Shown one piece after another: positions 8,333 through 16,882 of a stretch of 64,000 bases of DNA. The DNA lies in contig NZ_MEEX01000004.1 in NCBI RefSeq assembly GCF_001724605.1, forward strand, positions 310,001-374,000. The letters run 5' to 3'. Under the pieces are notes generated by a model. The model did not search any database, was not told where the DNA came from, and saw only the letters and a list, made by a program, of their open reading frames with translations. Position numbers and translations under genes: made by a program. This DNA comes from Phenylobacterium sp. SCN 70-31. Lineage in GTDB: Bacteria; Pseudomonadota; Alphaproteobacteria; Caulobacterales; Caulobacteraceae. How positions within the stretch are numbered: the first letter of the stretch is position 1; each line of letters starts with the position of its first letter.

Positions 8333-8618
8333 CAGGCTATCGGCCATGCGGACGCGCCGCCTCGCGGCGTCGCCGGGGGCGGACGTCGGGCGGTTTCGTT
8401 CGGCCGGTGTTGTTGGGAATGTCCGGTGCGGGCTGGAGGCTGTCAGGGACCGGCAAGGTGAGAAGAGCGGGTTGTCGCCTCACCGTCCTCCGTCCGCGCA
8501 GCAGGGTGGGGGGCTTGCCCGGGAAGGTCGAGCCTGAGACTCGCCCCCTCCCCCGCCCTGCGGGCGGTCCCCCTCCCCCGCCGGGGAGGAGGACGGCGCG
8601 CAGAGCCACCATAAGTCT
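8333..8618. other. Intergenic region after divL with a GC palindromic repeat
   Basis: These 286 bases lie between the convergent ends of divL and the LexA-box gene. No coding sequence could be supported. Short stems are visible, for example GGTGAG at 8455-8460 with CTCACC at 8477-8482. Bases 8541-8592 form a C-run/G-run repeat (two copies of CCCCCTCCCCCGCC separated by a CCGCCCTGCGGGCGG hairpin), of the kind scattered between genes in Caulobacterales genomes. Confidence 0.5.
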
Positions 8619-9245
8619 CTAGGGCGGCCCTGTGGCGCGGCGAGCGGGCGGCGGTCGGCCTCGCGGAGGGTTTCCGGAGCCTGGATTTCGGGAAGGGGGC
8701 GTTGCGGGGCGGGGCCTCTCGAACGGCGATCCCCCGACGGGCTGAACGACCGGGGCAGGCTGGGCGGCGTGCGCGGTCTGGCGGGCGACGCCGGCGAGAA
8801 GTTCGCGCAGGGTTGGAAGCTCGGCGGGGACCGGTCCCGGTAGGGCCGCGGCGTCGTCGGCGACGCGGTTCAGGGTCCTGAGCAGGAGGGGCAGGCTGGC
8901 GGGTTCGCGCTCGCGCTCGCGTTCCCGTTCGGTCTCGCGCCAGTCGGGACGCTCTGTTTCGGGACGCTCTGTCTCGGAGGGGTCGGTCTCGGAGCGGTGG
9001 GTCGTCTTGGAGTGGTGGGTCTCGGGGCGGGGTATGGCTTCGATCGCCGTCAGGCGGCGCAGTCGCATGCGAAGCGATATGGCCATGCGGACGGAGAAGA
9101 AGCAGCGCTCGAAGAGGCGGTAGCACTCGACCTTTTCTGAGACCGCGACGGCGTGCTCGGCCTGTTCGGCGAAGGTCTTGCCGAGGCGATAGGCGCAATC
9201 GCCGAGCTCGAGGAGCTGTCCGAAGGCGGGATCGTCGGCCGACAT
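8619..9245 (-). CDS. Uncharacterised protein under a LexA box
   Basis: A 208-residue protein with no recognised domain. Residues 1-65 look like a conserved helical module (L-L-E-L-G-D-C-A-Y-R-L-G, then Y-R-L-F-E-R-C-F-F-S-V-R with basic residues after). Residues about 70-115 are a low-complexity charged linker with repeated S-E-T-E-R-P-like units and an alternating Glu-Arg run. A short helical segment follows, and the C-terminal 50 residues are proline-, glycine- and arginine-rich. There is no signal peptide. The upstream GTTC-N7-GTTC element (9248-9262) almost touches the start codon, so SOS control and a leaderless or very short-leader mRNA are likely. An alternative start at 9257 would overlap the operator. 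Function unknown. Confidence 0.7.
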   Translation of the reverse strand: MSADDPAFGQLLELGDCAYRLGKTFAEQAEHAVAVSEKVECYRLFERCFFSVRMAISLRMRLRRLTAIEAIPRPETHHSKTTHRSETDPSETERPETERPDWRETEREREREREPASLPLLLRTLNRVADDAAALPGPVPAELPTLRELLAGVARQTAHAAQPAPVVQPVGGSPFERPRPATPPSRNPGSGNPPRGRPPPARRATGPP

Positions 9246-9572
9246 GAGAACAAACATAGAACAAACATCGTTCGGCGTCAAGGCCACTCCCGGCGGGTCC
9301 GATTGCGCCGGGTCGGAACAGGCGTTGGTCGGGCTGCGTTGGTCGGGGCTGCGCGACGGCGCCCGGCGACCCGACCGTGGCCAGTCGCCGGGCAGGGGGT
9401 CATCGCGTGGCGGTGGGGCCACACGGGCAGGCCGCGCCTCATCTGAACATTGATCAGAAATAATGATGCAACGTCGGTCTGCTGGCTTATGATCACACGT
9501 AACGTGAAAATCTGAGATTGAACCTGGCCGGGGCGGAAGATCCCGACGGCGTTCCTGGGAGGACTCTCGACC
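9246..9572. other. Divergent intergenic region with LexA box, tandem repeat and hairpin
   Basis: These 327 bases separate the LexA-box gene from the redox lipoprotein gene. Besides the LexA box, they hold a 14/15-bp tandem duplication (9322-9335 and 9336-9350, unit GCGTTGGTCGGGCT) and a hairpin with a perfect 10-bp stem (9361-9370 with 9384-9393). An A+T-richer stretch (about 9440-9510) probably contains the lipoprotein promoter, and GGGAGG about 10 bases before ATG 9573 is its ribosome-binding site. No gene is apparent. Confidence 0.5.
9248..9262 (-). promoter_or_regulatory. LexA (SOS) operator, alphaproteobacterial type
   Basis: On the minus strand the bases read GTTC-TATGTTT-GTTC, an exact match to the direct-repeat GTTC-N7-GTTC consensus established for LexA in Caulobacter, Rhizobium and Rhodobacter. 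It sits 2 bases upstream of the ATG at 9245 of the gene it would control. The spacer contains a -10-like TATGTT. Confidence 0.75.
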
Positions 9573-11693
9573 ATGACGAAGGCGCGTATTTTCGCCCTGA
9601 CCTCGACGGTGGCGGCCCTGAGTCTGGCGCTGGCCGGCTGCGCCAGCGACGGCGGCGCGCCCAGCGCGCTGGACTCGGCCTCGGCGGCTTCGGCCACCGA
9701 GGCGATGGCCAGCACCGGCCTGCCCGCGACGATCGACAATTTCATGCTCGCCGACACCGACTACATCGGCCACGAGCTGTTCCGGATGAGCAACGCCAAG
9801 GCGATCGTGATCGTCACCCACGCCAACGGCTGTCCCATCGTCCGCAACCTGGCCCCCGCGCTGCGCGACCTGACCGCGAAGTACGAAGGCAAGGGCGTCG
9901 AGTTCCTGATGCTGAACTCGGCCAACCAGGACAGCATGGACGCCATCGCGGCCGAAAAGGCCGAATACGGCTTCAACCTGCCGATCCTGAAGGACGCCAA
10001 CCAGCTCGTGGGCGAGCAGCTCGGCGTGACGCGGACGGCCGAGTTCATCGTGGTCGATCCCAAGACCTGGAAGATCACCTACCGCGGCCCCCTGGACGAC
10101 CGGCTGGACTACGGGGTGCAGAAGGCCGTCGCCACCCACACCTGGGCCGCCGACGCCATCGACGCCACGCTGGCCGGCCGCCCGGCCATGGCGGCGACCA
10201 AGCCCAGCCCCGGTTGCCTGGTCGATTTCCCGTCGCGCACGCAGACGGCGAAGATCTCGTACGCCAAGGACGTGGCGCCGATCCTGGAGGCCAAGTGCGT
10301 GGCCTGCCACGTGGAGGGCGGGATCGGGCCGTTCGCCATGACCAGCTACGACATGGTCAAGGGCTTCTCGCCGATGATCCGCGAGGTGATCCGCACCGAC
10401 CGGATGCCGCCGTGGAACGTCAGCGCCCACGTGGGCCAGTTCGCCGACGACAAGAGCCTGTCCCCGGCCGAGATCAAGACCGTGGTCCACTGGATCGAGC
10501 AGGGCGCGCCGCGCGGCGACGGGCCCGACCCGCTGGCCAAGAAACGTCCCGCGGTGGCCCAATGGCCGCTCGGCAAGCCCGACCTGATCCTGGAGATCCC
10601 GGCCTACACCGTCCCGGCCTCGGGCGTGGTGGACTACCAGCGGCCGATCATGGTGAACCCGCTGACCGAGGGGAAGTGGGTGAAGGCCTCCAGCTTCGTG
10701 GTGAACCAGCGCCAGGCGGTGCACCACTTCCTGACCGGCTACATGAGCGAGATCCCCAAGGACGGCGTGGGCAACGAGTCCCGCTGGGGCGCCTCGATGG
10801 GCGGCTACGCCGTGGGCGCCGAAAGCACCCTGTGGCCGAAGAACGTGGGCACCTTCCTGCCGCCGGGCGGCGCCATCGGCGTCCAGGCCCACTACACGCC
10901 CTTCGGCAAGGAGGTGACGGACTCGTCCCTGCTCGGCCTCTACTTCTACAAGGACGGCGAGAAGCCCGGACTGGTGATGCGCAACTCGGTGATCGTGGAC
11001 CCGACGATCTCGATTCCGCCGGGCGCGGCGCGGCACAAGGAGACCGCCTACGTCGAGTTCCCGAAGGAGGCGCTGCTCTACTCGGCGTTCCCGCACGCCC
11101 ACTATCGCGGCTACGCCTCGGACCTGTGGATCGAATACCCGAACGGCGAGAGGAAGCGGCTGCTGGCCATGCCGCGCTACGACTTCAACTGGCAGCGGGA
11201 ATACACCTTCGCCGAGCCGCTGAAAGTGCCGGCCGGCTCCCGCCTGATCGCCAACTACTGGTACGACAACTCGGCCCAGAACCCGGCCAATCCCGACCCG
11301 AAGAAGCATGTGGTCTGGGGCGACCAGTCGTGGGAGGAGATGTTCTACACCGCGATCCGCTACCGCTGGGTGGACGAGACCTCGTCGAAGCTCACCGACT
11401 ACGACGACCAGATGAATCGCGGCCGGATGCTGGGCATGCTGGACGACAACCTGGACGGCAAGCTCCAGAAGTCCGAGCTGCGCGGCGAGATGGGCCAGCG
11501 GATCAGCCAGTTCTTCGCCATGATCGACAAGAACCAGGACGGCGAGCTGGACCGCGCCGAGCTGGCGGCGATGCAGGCGATGATGGGCCGCCGCCGCGAA
11601 CAGGCCGCCCAGCCCTCGCCGACGGCCCAGGCTCCGGTGCAGGCTCCGGCGCAGACTTCCGCTCCGGCGGCCAAGGCGGGCGGCGGGCGCTAG
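9573..11693 (+). CDS. Composite redox lipoprotein: thioredoxin-like, CxxCH haem site, copper-monooxygenase-like, EF-hands
   Basis: A 706-residue exported lipoprotein. The signal peptide ends in a lipobox L-A-G-C with C23 as the lipidated residue. Residues about 50-215 form a peroxiredoxin/AhpC-TSA-like fold with a single cysteine (C87 in H-A-N-G-C-P). A C-V-A-C-H motif (C242, C245, H246) suggests covalent haem c, followed by the M-P-P-W motif seen in such domains. Residues about 330-600 resemble the copper type II ascorbate-dependent monooxygenase fold, with H-H-F, H-Y-T-P and H-A-H-Y motifs as candidate copper ligands. Two canonical EF-hand loops begin at D624 and D652, and the tail is Ala/Pro-rich. 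Substrate unknown. It is separated from the next gene by a long hairpin. Confidence 0.85.
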   Translation: MTKARIFALTSTVAALSLALAGCASDGGAPSALDSASAASATEAMASTGLPATIDNFMLADTDYIGHELFRMSNAKAIVIVTHANGCPIVRNLAPALRDLTAKYEGKGVEFLMLNSANQDSMDAIAAEKAEYGFNLPILKDANQLVGEQLGVTRTAEFIVVDPKTWKITYRGPLDDRLDYGVQKAVATHTWAADAIDATLAGRPAMAATKPSPGCLVDFPSRTQTAKISYAKDVAPILEAKCVACHVEGGIGPFAMTSYDMVKGFSPMIREVIRTDRMPPWNVSAHVGQFADDKSLSPAEIKTVVHWIEQGAPRGDGPDPLAKKRPAVAQWPLGKPDLILEIPAYTVPASGVVDYQRPIMVNPLTEGKWVKASSFVVNQRQAVHHFLTGYMSEIPKDGVGNESRWGASMGGYAVGAESTLWPKNVGTFLPPGGAIGVQAHYTPFGKEVTDSSLLGLYFYKDGEKPGLVMRNSVIVDPTISIPPGAARHKETAYVEFPKEALLYSAFPHAHYRGYASDLWIEYPNGERKRLLAMPRYDFNWQREYTFAEPLKVPAGSRLIANYWYDNSAQNPANPDPKKHVVWGDQSWEEMFYTAIRYRWVDETSSKLTDYDDQMNRGRMLGMLDDNLDGKLQKSELRGEMGQRISQFFAMIDKNQDGELDRAELAAMQAMMGRRREQAAQPSPTAQAPVQAPAQTSAPAAKAGGGR

Positions 11694-11700
11694 CCTTACC

Positions 11701-11742
11701 GGTCGCTCCCCGGCTAGACAGGGCTCCAGCCGGGGAGTGACC
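11701..11742 (+). promoter_or_regulatory. Long hairpin that sequesters the ribosome-binding site of the next gene
   Basis: Bases 11701-11715 pair with 11728-11742 (15 pairs, one of them G-T) around a 12-base loop. The right arm contains GGGGAG (11732-11737), the apparent Shine-Dalgarno sequence for ATG 11744. There is no following T-run, so translational control or transcript-end protection seems more likely than simple termination. Confidence 0.55.
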
Positions 11743-11743
11743 G

Positions 11744-12736
11744 ATGCGCCTACTGATCTACGAACCTTCGTTCCGCCGGCTCGAGGCGGAGATTTCGGCC
11801 CTCGGTTCGGCGGTCGAGCCGCTGCTCATGTCGGACTCGGGCGAGGTGACGCTGAACGGCGCGCCCGTCGCCGAAGACGCCGTGAACGCCGAGGCCGCCT
11901 GGACCAACGCCGACGTGTTCTTCGGGCCGTGCGCGCGGGCCTTCATGAGGGCCATGCTGAAGTCCCCGGACCTCAAGTGGGTGCAGAGCGGCGCGGCGGG
12001 GTTCGACAACGCCGTCTTCGGCCAGATCGTCCAGAAGGGCGCGACGCTGACCACCAGCCACGGCCAGGCCGTGGGCATGTCGGAGTACGTGCTGGCCGGC
12101 GTGCTCGACGCCTTCCAGAACGGGCCGCAGCGGCGGGCGCACCAGGCGGCCGCACAGTGGGAACGCGTGCGGTTCCGCGAGATCAACGGGTCGCGCTGGC
12201 TGATCGTGGGCTTCGGGGCCATCGGCAAGGGCGTCGCCGACCGGGCGCGGGCCTTCGGCGCCCAGGTCACCGGGGTGCGCCGCAGCCAGGAGGCCGATCC
12301 CTCGGCCGACCGGATCGCGCCGATGGCCGACCTGCCGGCGCTGCTGCCGGAGAGCGACGTGGTGGTGCTGTGCTGTCCGCTGACGGCCGAGACCCGCCAC
12401 GTGGCGGACGCCGGCTTCTTCGCCGCCATGAAGCCGGGCGCCGTGCTGGTGAACGTGGGCCGCGGCGGGCTGGTGGACGAACCCGCGCTGCTGGCCGCCC
12501 TGGACCGGGGCGTGCCCGAGCATGCGGTGCTGGACGTCTTCGAGACCGAGCCCCTGCCGGCCGAAAGCCCGTTCTGGCGCCACCCCCGCGTCAGCCTGAC
12601 CCCGCACGCGTCGGGAATCACCGATGGCCAGCACGTGCGCAACGACCGGCTGTTCGCCGAGAACCTGCGCCGGTACGTGACGGGCGAGGGGCTGCTGAAC
12701 GTGGCCGATCCGAAGGACGTGCTGGCCGGACGCTGA
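11744..12736 (+). CDS. D-2-hydroxyacid dehydrogenase, NAD(P)-dependent
   Basis: A 330-residue cytoplasmic enzyme of the D-isomer-specific 2-hydroxyacid dehydrogenase family, which interconverts 2-oxoacids and D-2-hydroxyacids with NAD(P)H. The Rossmann motif reads V-G-F-G-A-I-G-K-G. Other signatures follow in order: C-C-P-L-T-x-E-T-R, V-N-V-G-R-G-G-L-V-D-E (catalytic Arg), a D-V-F-E-T-E-P segment (catalytic Glu), and T-P-H-A-S-G (catalytic His). The substrate cannot be read from sequence. It is the last gene before a convergent hairpin shared with the his operon. Its ribosome-binding site lies in the upstream hairpin. Confidence 0.9.
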   Translation: MRLLIYEPSFRRLEAEISALGSAVEPLLMSDSGEVTLNGAPVAEDAVNAEAAWTNADVFFGPCARAFMRAMLKSPDLKWVQSGAAGFDNAVFGQIVQKGATLTTSHGQAVGMSEYVLAGVLDAFQNGPQRRAHQAAAQWERVRFREINGSRWLIVGFGAIGKGVADRARAFGAQVTGVRRSQEADPSADRIAPMADLPALLPESDVVVLCCPLTAETRHVADAGFFAAMKPGAVLVNVGRGGLVDEPALLAALDRGVPEHAVLDVFETEPLPAESPFWRHPRVSLTPHASGITDGQHVRNDRLFAENLRRYVTGEGLLNVADPKDVLAGR

Positions 12737-12740
12737 GGGG

Positions 12741-12758
12741 CTGTCGCGGGCGCGACAG
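12741..12758. terminator. Bidirectional hairpin between the dehydrogenase and hisE
   Basis: A palindrome CTGTCGCG-GG-CGCGACAG lies between the convergent stop codons (12736 and 12765). It can fold from either strand and probably ends both transcripts. It lacks T-runs. Confidence 0.6.
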
Positions 12759-12764
12759 GCTCCT

Positions 12765-13088
12765 TCAGCGCTTGCGCGACGCCTTCTCGGCCAGGCCCGA
12801 GGTCCCTTCGCGGGCCTCGAGGCGCTCGGCCACGTCGTCCAGGCTGACGCCGGCGGCGGCGATCAGCACCAGCCAGTGGTACATCAGGTCGGCGCTCTCG
12901 GCGGTGAGGGCGTCGCGGTCGCCCTGGGCGGCGGCGATGACGGTCTCGACCGCCTCCTCGCCCATCTTCTTGGCGGCCCGGTCGATGTCGGCCAGGAGCT
13001 GGGCGGTGTAGGACGTGGAGGTATCGCCGTCGCGGCGGCTCTCGATGGTGGCGGCCAGCCGGCCGATGACGTCGGTGAAGCGGCTCAT
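12765..13088 (-). CDS. hisE: Phosphoribosyl-ATP pyrophosphohydrolase HisE
   Basis: A 107-residue enzyme of the MazG-like all-alpha NTP pyrophosphohydrolase fold that carries out the second step of histidine synthesis (PR-ATP to PR-AMP plus pyrophosphate). It shows the family motifs S-Y-T-A-Q-L (usually S-Y-T-A-x-L), [13 protein letters not shown] with the magnesium-binding glutamates, and [12 protein letters not shown] with the conserved aspartate. It is a stand-alone HisE, not fused to HisI. Its ATG overlaps the hisF stop in an ATGA junction. It is the last gene of the operon. The C-terminal basic tail ends K-A-S-R-K-R. Confidence 0.95.
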   Translation of the reverse strand: MSRFTDVIGRLAATIESRRDGDTSTSYTAQLLADIDRAAKKMGEEAVETVIAAAQGDRDALTAESADLMYHWLVLIAAAGVSLDDVAERLEAREGTSGLAEKASRKR

Positions 13089-13858
13089 GCGGCGACCCCC
13101 TCGATCCGGCGCACGGGCACGCCGGCGGCGGCCATGACGGCCTTGGCCTCGCCGATCCCCACCTCGCCGAAGTGGAAGATCGAGGCGGCCAGAACCGCGT
13201 CGGCGCCGGCCTTCACGCCGTCCACGAGATGCTGCGCGTTCCCCGCGCCGCCCGAGGCGATTACGGGCACCGGAACGGCCTGCGAAACGGCGCGCACCAG
13301 GTCGAGATCGTAGCCGGTCTTGGCGCCGTCGCGGTCCATGGAGGTGAGCAGGATCTCGCCCGCCCCGTGCTTCACGGCGTCGACGGCGTAGTCCACGACG
13401 TCGAGGCCCGTGTCCTCGCGGCCGCCGTAGATGAACACCCGCCAGCGGTCGCCCACGCGCTTGGCGTCGATGGCCACCACCGTCGCCTGCGATCCGAAGG
13501 CGTCGGCGCAGCCCGAGACGAGCGTCCGGTCCTTCACCGCGGCGGTGTTGATGCTGATCTTGTCGGCGCCGGCCAGCAGCAGGCGGCGCGCGTCCTCGAC
13601 CTGGCGGATGCCGCCGCCCACGCTGAGCGGCATGAAGCACACCTCGGCGGTGCGGGCGACCACGTCGAAGATGGTGCCGCGGTTCTCGTGGCTGGCGGTG
13701 ATGTCGAGGAACATCAGCTCGTCCGCGCCGGCGGCGTCGTAGGCGCGGGCCTGCTCCACCGGATCGCCGGCGTCGCGCAGGCTGACGAACTGGACGCCCT
13801 TCACCACCCGGCCGTCCTTGACGTCCAGGCAGGGGATGAGGCGCACCCTGAGGCTCAT
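13085..13858 (-). CDS. hisF: Imidazole glycerol phosphate synthase cyclase subunit HisF
   Basis: This 257-residue TIM-barrel subunit pairs with HisH and makes imidazole glycerol phosphate and AICAR from PRFAR and ammonia. The N-terminus reads [17 protein letters not shown], with the catalytic aspartate of the first beta-strand. Other family motifs are [27 protein letters not shown] with the second catalytic Asp, and P-V-I-A-S-G-G-A-G. The length is normal. It lies 10 bases after hisA and overlaps hisE by 4 bases. Confidence 0.97.
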   Translation of the reverse strand: MSLRVRLIPCLDVKDGRVVKGVQFVSLRDAGDPVEQARAYDAAGADELMFLDITASHENRGTIFDVVARTAEVCFMPLSVGGGIRQVEDARRLLLAGADKISINTAAVKDRTLVSGCADAFGSQATVVAIDAKRVGDRWRVFIYGGREDTGLDVVDYAVDAVKHGAGEILLTSMDRDGAKTGYDLDLVRAVSQAVPVPVIASGGAGNAQHLVDGVKAGADAVLAASIFHFGEVGIGEAKAVMAAAGVPVRRIEGVAA

Positions 13859-13868
13859 CGGGGCAGGC

Positions 13869-14600
13869 TCAAGCGGCGATCCCCAGCGCCTGCGCGGGGT
13901 CGATGGCGCCGTTGTACAGCGCGCGACCCAGGACGGCGCCGGCCACGGGCACGCCCTTGCGCGCCTTCAGCTTCACGATGTCGTCCACGCTGGCCAGGCC
14001 GCCGGCGGCGATGACCGGGATCGAGACGGCGTCGGCCATGGCGCCGAACGCCTCGACGTCGAACCCCATGACGGTGCCGTCGCGGTCGATGTCGGTGACG
14101 ATGAGGGCGGCGACGCCCGCATCCTCGAACCGCCTGGCCACGGTGATCGCCTCAAGGTCGGAATCGGCGGTCCAGCCGTCGACGGCGACCTTGCCCTTGC
14201 GCACGTCGACGCTGACGGCGATCTGCTCGGGGAAGAGGCGCGCCGCCTCGAGCACGATCTCGGGCTGTTTCACGGCCACCGTGCCCAGGATGACGCGGCT
14301 GACGCCCGCCTCGATCCAGCGCTCCACGTCGGCCAGGGTGCGGATGCCGCCGCCGAGCTGGACCGGCACGGAGACGGACGACAGGATCGCTTCGACCGCG
14401 GTGGCGTTGACGGCCTTGCCCTGGACGGCGCCGTTGAGGTCGACCACGTGGATCCAGTGGAAGCCGGCGTCGACGAACGCGCGCGCCTGGGCGCCGGGAT
14501 CGGTGTTGAACACCGTGGCGGTCGACAGGTCGCCGTGCAGCACGCGCACGCACTGGCCGTCCTTGAGGTCGATGGCCGGGTAGAGGATCAAGGTCGCCAC
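13869..14600 (-). CDS. hisA: ProFAR isomerase HisA
   Basis: A 243-residue (beta/alpha)8 isomerase that opens the ribose ring of ProFAR to give PRFAR, the substrate of HisF-HisH. It opens with [17 protein letters not shown], where the aspartate is the catalytic acid/base. Later motifs are [23 protein letters not shown]-x-x-G with the second Asp, and P-V-I-A-A-G-G-L. Its start overlaps the end of hisH by 13 bases, so translation is probably coupled. Confidence 0.97.
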   Translation of the reverse strand: MATLILYPAIDLKDGQCVRVLHGDLSTATVFNTDPGAQARAFVDAGFHWIHVVDLNGAVQGKAVNATAVEAILSSVSVPVQLGGGIRTLADVERWIEAGVSRVILGTVAVKQPEIVLEAARLFPEQIAVSVDVRKGKVAVDGWTADSDLEAITVARRFEDAGVAALIVTDIDRDGTVMGFDVEAFGAMADAVSIPVIAAGGLASVDDIVKLKARKGVPVAGAVLGRALYNGAIDPAQALGIAA

Positions 14601-15223
14601 TCCAGGAAGTCGGACAGCAGCCGCAGGCCCGCAGCCTGCGATTTCTCGGGGTGGAACTGCACCCCCGCCAGGTTGTCGCGGGCGACGGCCGCGGGGAAGC
14701 GGCCGCCGTGGTCCACATAGGCCGCCACGTGCGCGGAGTCTTCCGGGAACATGGCGAACGAGTGGGTGAAATAGACGGGCGCGCCGGCTTGCAGGCCGGC
14801 CAGCACGGGATGGTCCGTCACGCCTTCGAGATTGTTCCAGCCCATGTGCGGAACCTTCAGGGCGGGGTCGGACGGGGCGATGCGGCGCACGTCGCCGGGA
14901 ATCCAGCCCAGGCCCGGCGTTTCGCCGAACTCCAGCCCGCGGCCGGCCATGAGCTGCATGCCCACGCAGATGCCGAGGAACGGCGCCCCGCGTTCCAGCA
15001 CGGCGGCGTTCAGGGCCGCGATCACGCCGTCGCGGGCGGCCAGGGCCGCCATGCAGGCGGCGAAGGCGCCGACGCCCGGCAGGACGATGCGATCGGCGCG
15101 CGCCACCGTGTCGGGATCGTGGGTCACGACGATGTCGGCGCGCCCGTCGGCCGCGCGCACCAGAGCCTTTTCGGCCGAGCGCAGATTGCCCGACCCGTAA
15201 TCGATCAGGGCCACCCTCTGCAT
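14588..15223 (-). CDS. hisH: Imidazole glycerol phosphate synthase glutaminase subunit HisH
   Basis: A 211-residue class-I glutamine amidotransferase that feeds ammonia to HisF. It opens with V-A-L-I-D-Y-G-S-G-N-L-R-S and contains the nucleophile elbow F-L-G-I-C-V-G-M-Q with the catalytic cysteine, an L-x-V-P-H-M-G-W-N-N segment, Y-F-T-H-S-F, and near the end F-H-P-E-K-S with the catalytic His and Glu. All expected residues are present. It lies 10 bases downstream of hisB. Confidence 0.96.
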   Translation of the reverse strand: MQRVALIDYGSGNLRSAEKALVRAADGRADIVVTHDPDTVARADRIVLPGVGAFAACMAALAARDGVIAALNAAVLERGAPFLGICVGMQLMAGRGLEFGETPGLGWIPGDVRRIAPSDPALKVPHMGWNNLEGVTDHPVLAGLQAGAPVYFTHSFAMFPEDSAHVAAYVDHGGRFPAAVARDNLAGVQFHPEKSQAAGLRLLSDFLEWRP

Positions 15224-15233
15224 CGCGATGATC

Positions 15234-15824
15234 CTAGAGGACGCCCTTGGTGGAGGGGGCGTGGCCGTGGGTCTTGGGGTCGATCTCGACCGCCTGCCGC
15301 ACCGCCCTCGCCAGGGCCTTGAAGCCGCTCTCGGCGATGTGGTGCGAATTGGCGCCGTACAGCGTCTCGAGGTGCACGCAGGCGCCGCCGTTCATGGCGA
15401 AGGCGTGGTGGAATTCCTTGAACAGCTCGGTGTCCATGTCGCCCACCTTGGGCGTGCGGAACTCGACCTTCCAGATCAGGTAGGGCCGGTTCGAGAAGTC
15501 GATGGCGCACCGGCTCAGGGTCTCGTCCATGGGGATATAGGCGTGGCCGAAGCGGCGGATGCCCTTGAAGCCGTCCAGGGCCTCCTTGATGGCCTGGCCC
15601 AGCACGATCCCGGTGTCCTCCACCGTGTGGTGCATGTCGATGTGCAGGTCGCCCTTGGTCTCGACCTCGATGTCGATGCCGCCGTGGCGGGCGAAGCTGT
15701 CCAGCATGTGGTCGAAGAAGCCGATGCCGGTGGACACCTTGGCCACGCCGGTCCCGTCCAGGTCCACGGCGACGCGGATCTGGGTCTCCTTGGTGTTGCG
15801 GACGACTTCGGCCTTGCGGCTCAT
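15234..15824 (-). CDS. hisB: Imidazoleglycerol-phosphate dehydratase HisB
   Basis: A 196-residue monofunctional dehydratase that makes imidazole-acetol phosphate, without the phosphatase domain fused in enterobacteria. It has the duplicated metal-binding motifs: [13 protein letters not shown] and D-x-H-H-T-V-E-D in the first half, and E-F-H-H-A-F plus N-S-H-H-I-A-E in the second. The M-S-R-K-A-E-V start at 15824 was chosen over an upstream in-frame ATG (15884) because it gives the normal length and does not overlap the upstream kinase. Only 4 bases separate it from the adenosine kinase gene. Confidence 0.96.
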   Translation of the reverse strand: MSRKAEVVRNTKETQIRVAVDLDGTGVAKVSTGIGFFDHMLDSFARHGGIDIEVETKGDLHIDMHHTVEDTGIVLGQAIKEALDGFKGIRRFGHAYIPMDETLSRCAIDFSNRPYLIWKVEFRTPKVGDMDTELFKEFHHAFAMNGGACVHLETLYGANSHHIAESGFKALARAVRQAVEIDPKTHGHAPSTKGVL

Positions 15825-15828
15825 CGCT

Positions 15829-16818
15829 TCAGTATCCTTTCGACGCGGCCAGTTCGGCCAGCGACACGGCCGGACGCGGCCCATAGTGCGAAATCACCTC
15901 GGCCGCCGCCAGCGACGCCAGCTTGCCGCACTGATGGAGAGGCCGGTTGCGCGACAGGCCGAACATGAATCCGGCCGCGTATTGGTCGCCCGCGCCGGTG
16001 GTGTCCACGACTTTTTCCACGGGCGCGGGATCGATCGTCAGGCGCTGGCCGTGGTCGATGACGACCGAGCCCTTCTCGCTGCGGGTGACGGCGGCGATCT
16101 TCACGTGCGGGCGGAGCTGGTGCAGCGCGTCGTCGAAGCGGTCGGTCTCGAACAGCGCCTTCAACTCGGCCTCGTTGGCGAACAGCAGGTCCACCTGGCC
16201 CTTGATGAAGCCCAGCAGGGCGGCGCGGTGGCGCTCGACCACGAAGCTGTCCGAGAGCGTCAGCGCGATCATCCGGCCCGAGCCGTGGGCCAGGGCCGCG
16301 GCCTTGGCGAACGCGCGCCGCGCGGCCTCGGCGTCGAAGAGGTAGCCTTCGAGGTAGACGATCTTCGAGGCCTCGACGACCGCCTGGTCCACGTCGTCGT
16401 CGGTGAACTCGACCGAGGCGCCGAGGTAGGTGCACATGGTGCGCTGGCCGTCGGGCGTGACGTTGATCATCGAGACGGCGGTGGCCGGCCCGCCGCTCAA
16501 CGGCGCGTTCTCGAACCGGGCGCCGATGGCCCGCATGTCGTGGGCGAACACGCGGCCGAGCTGGTCGTCCGCCACCTTGCCCATGAAGGCGCCCCGGCCG
16601 CCGAAGCTGGCCAGGCCCGCGATAGTGTTGGCCGCCGAGCCGCCCGAGGCCTCCACCGCCTGGGCCATCCTGGAATAGATCGCGGCGCTCTGGTCGGGAT
16701 CGACCAGCATCATCGCGCCCTTGGTCAGGCTGTTCTGCGCGAGGAAATCGTCCGTGCAGGGCGCGATCACGTCGACGATGGCGTTGCCGATGGCGGCGAC
16801 GTCGTAGAGCTCTGACAT
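15829..16818 (-). CDS. Adenosine kinase-like PfkB family sugar kinase
   Basis: This 329-residue kinase has the ribokinase fold. It contains the N-terminal signature [16 protein letters not shown] and the C-terminal PfkB signature [13 protein letters not shown], whose GAGD aspartate is the catalytic base. The sequence is closest in style to alphaproteobacterial proteins annotated as adenosine kinase. It is the first gene of the his operon here, 4 bases before hisB. The link may be purine recycling, since HisF-HisH releases AICAR, but this is inference. Substrate specificity is not proven. Confidence 0.88.
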   Translation of the reverse strand: MSELYDVAAIGNAIVDVIAPCTDDFLAQNSLTKGAMMLVDPDQSAAIYSRMAQAVEASGGSAANTIAGLASFGGRGAFMGKVADDQLGRVFAHDMRAIGARFENAPLSGGPATAVSMINVTPDGQRTMCTYLGASVEFTDDDVDQAVVEASKIVYLEGYLFDAEAARRAFAKAAALAHGSGRMIALTLSDSFVVERHRAALLGFIKGQVDLLFANEAELKALFETDRFDDALHQLRPHVKIAAVTRSEKGSVVIDHGQRLTIDPAPVEKVVDTTGAGDQYAAGFMFGLSRNRPLHQCGKLASLAAAEVISHYGPRPAVSLAELAASKGY

Positions 16819-16882
16819 GGCTGGCGGAATTCCCCTCGCGTAGGCGGCGGGGCTTACAGGGAAAGCGGTGGAGTGGCTACCC

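Noticed and set aside
8619..11309. An 896-codon minus-strand frame
   Set aside because: Only the last 208 residues (start at 9245) are supported as a gene; the rest is opposite the redox lipoprotein gene.
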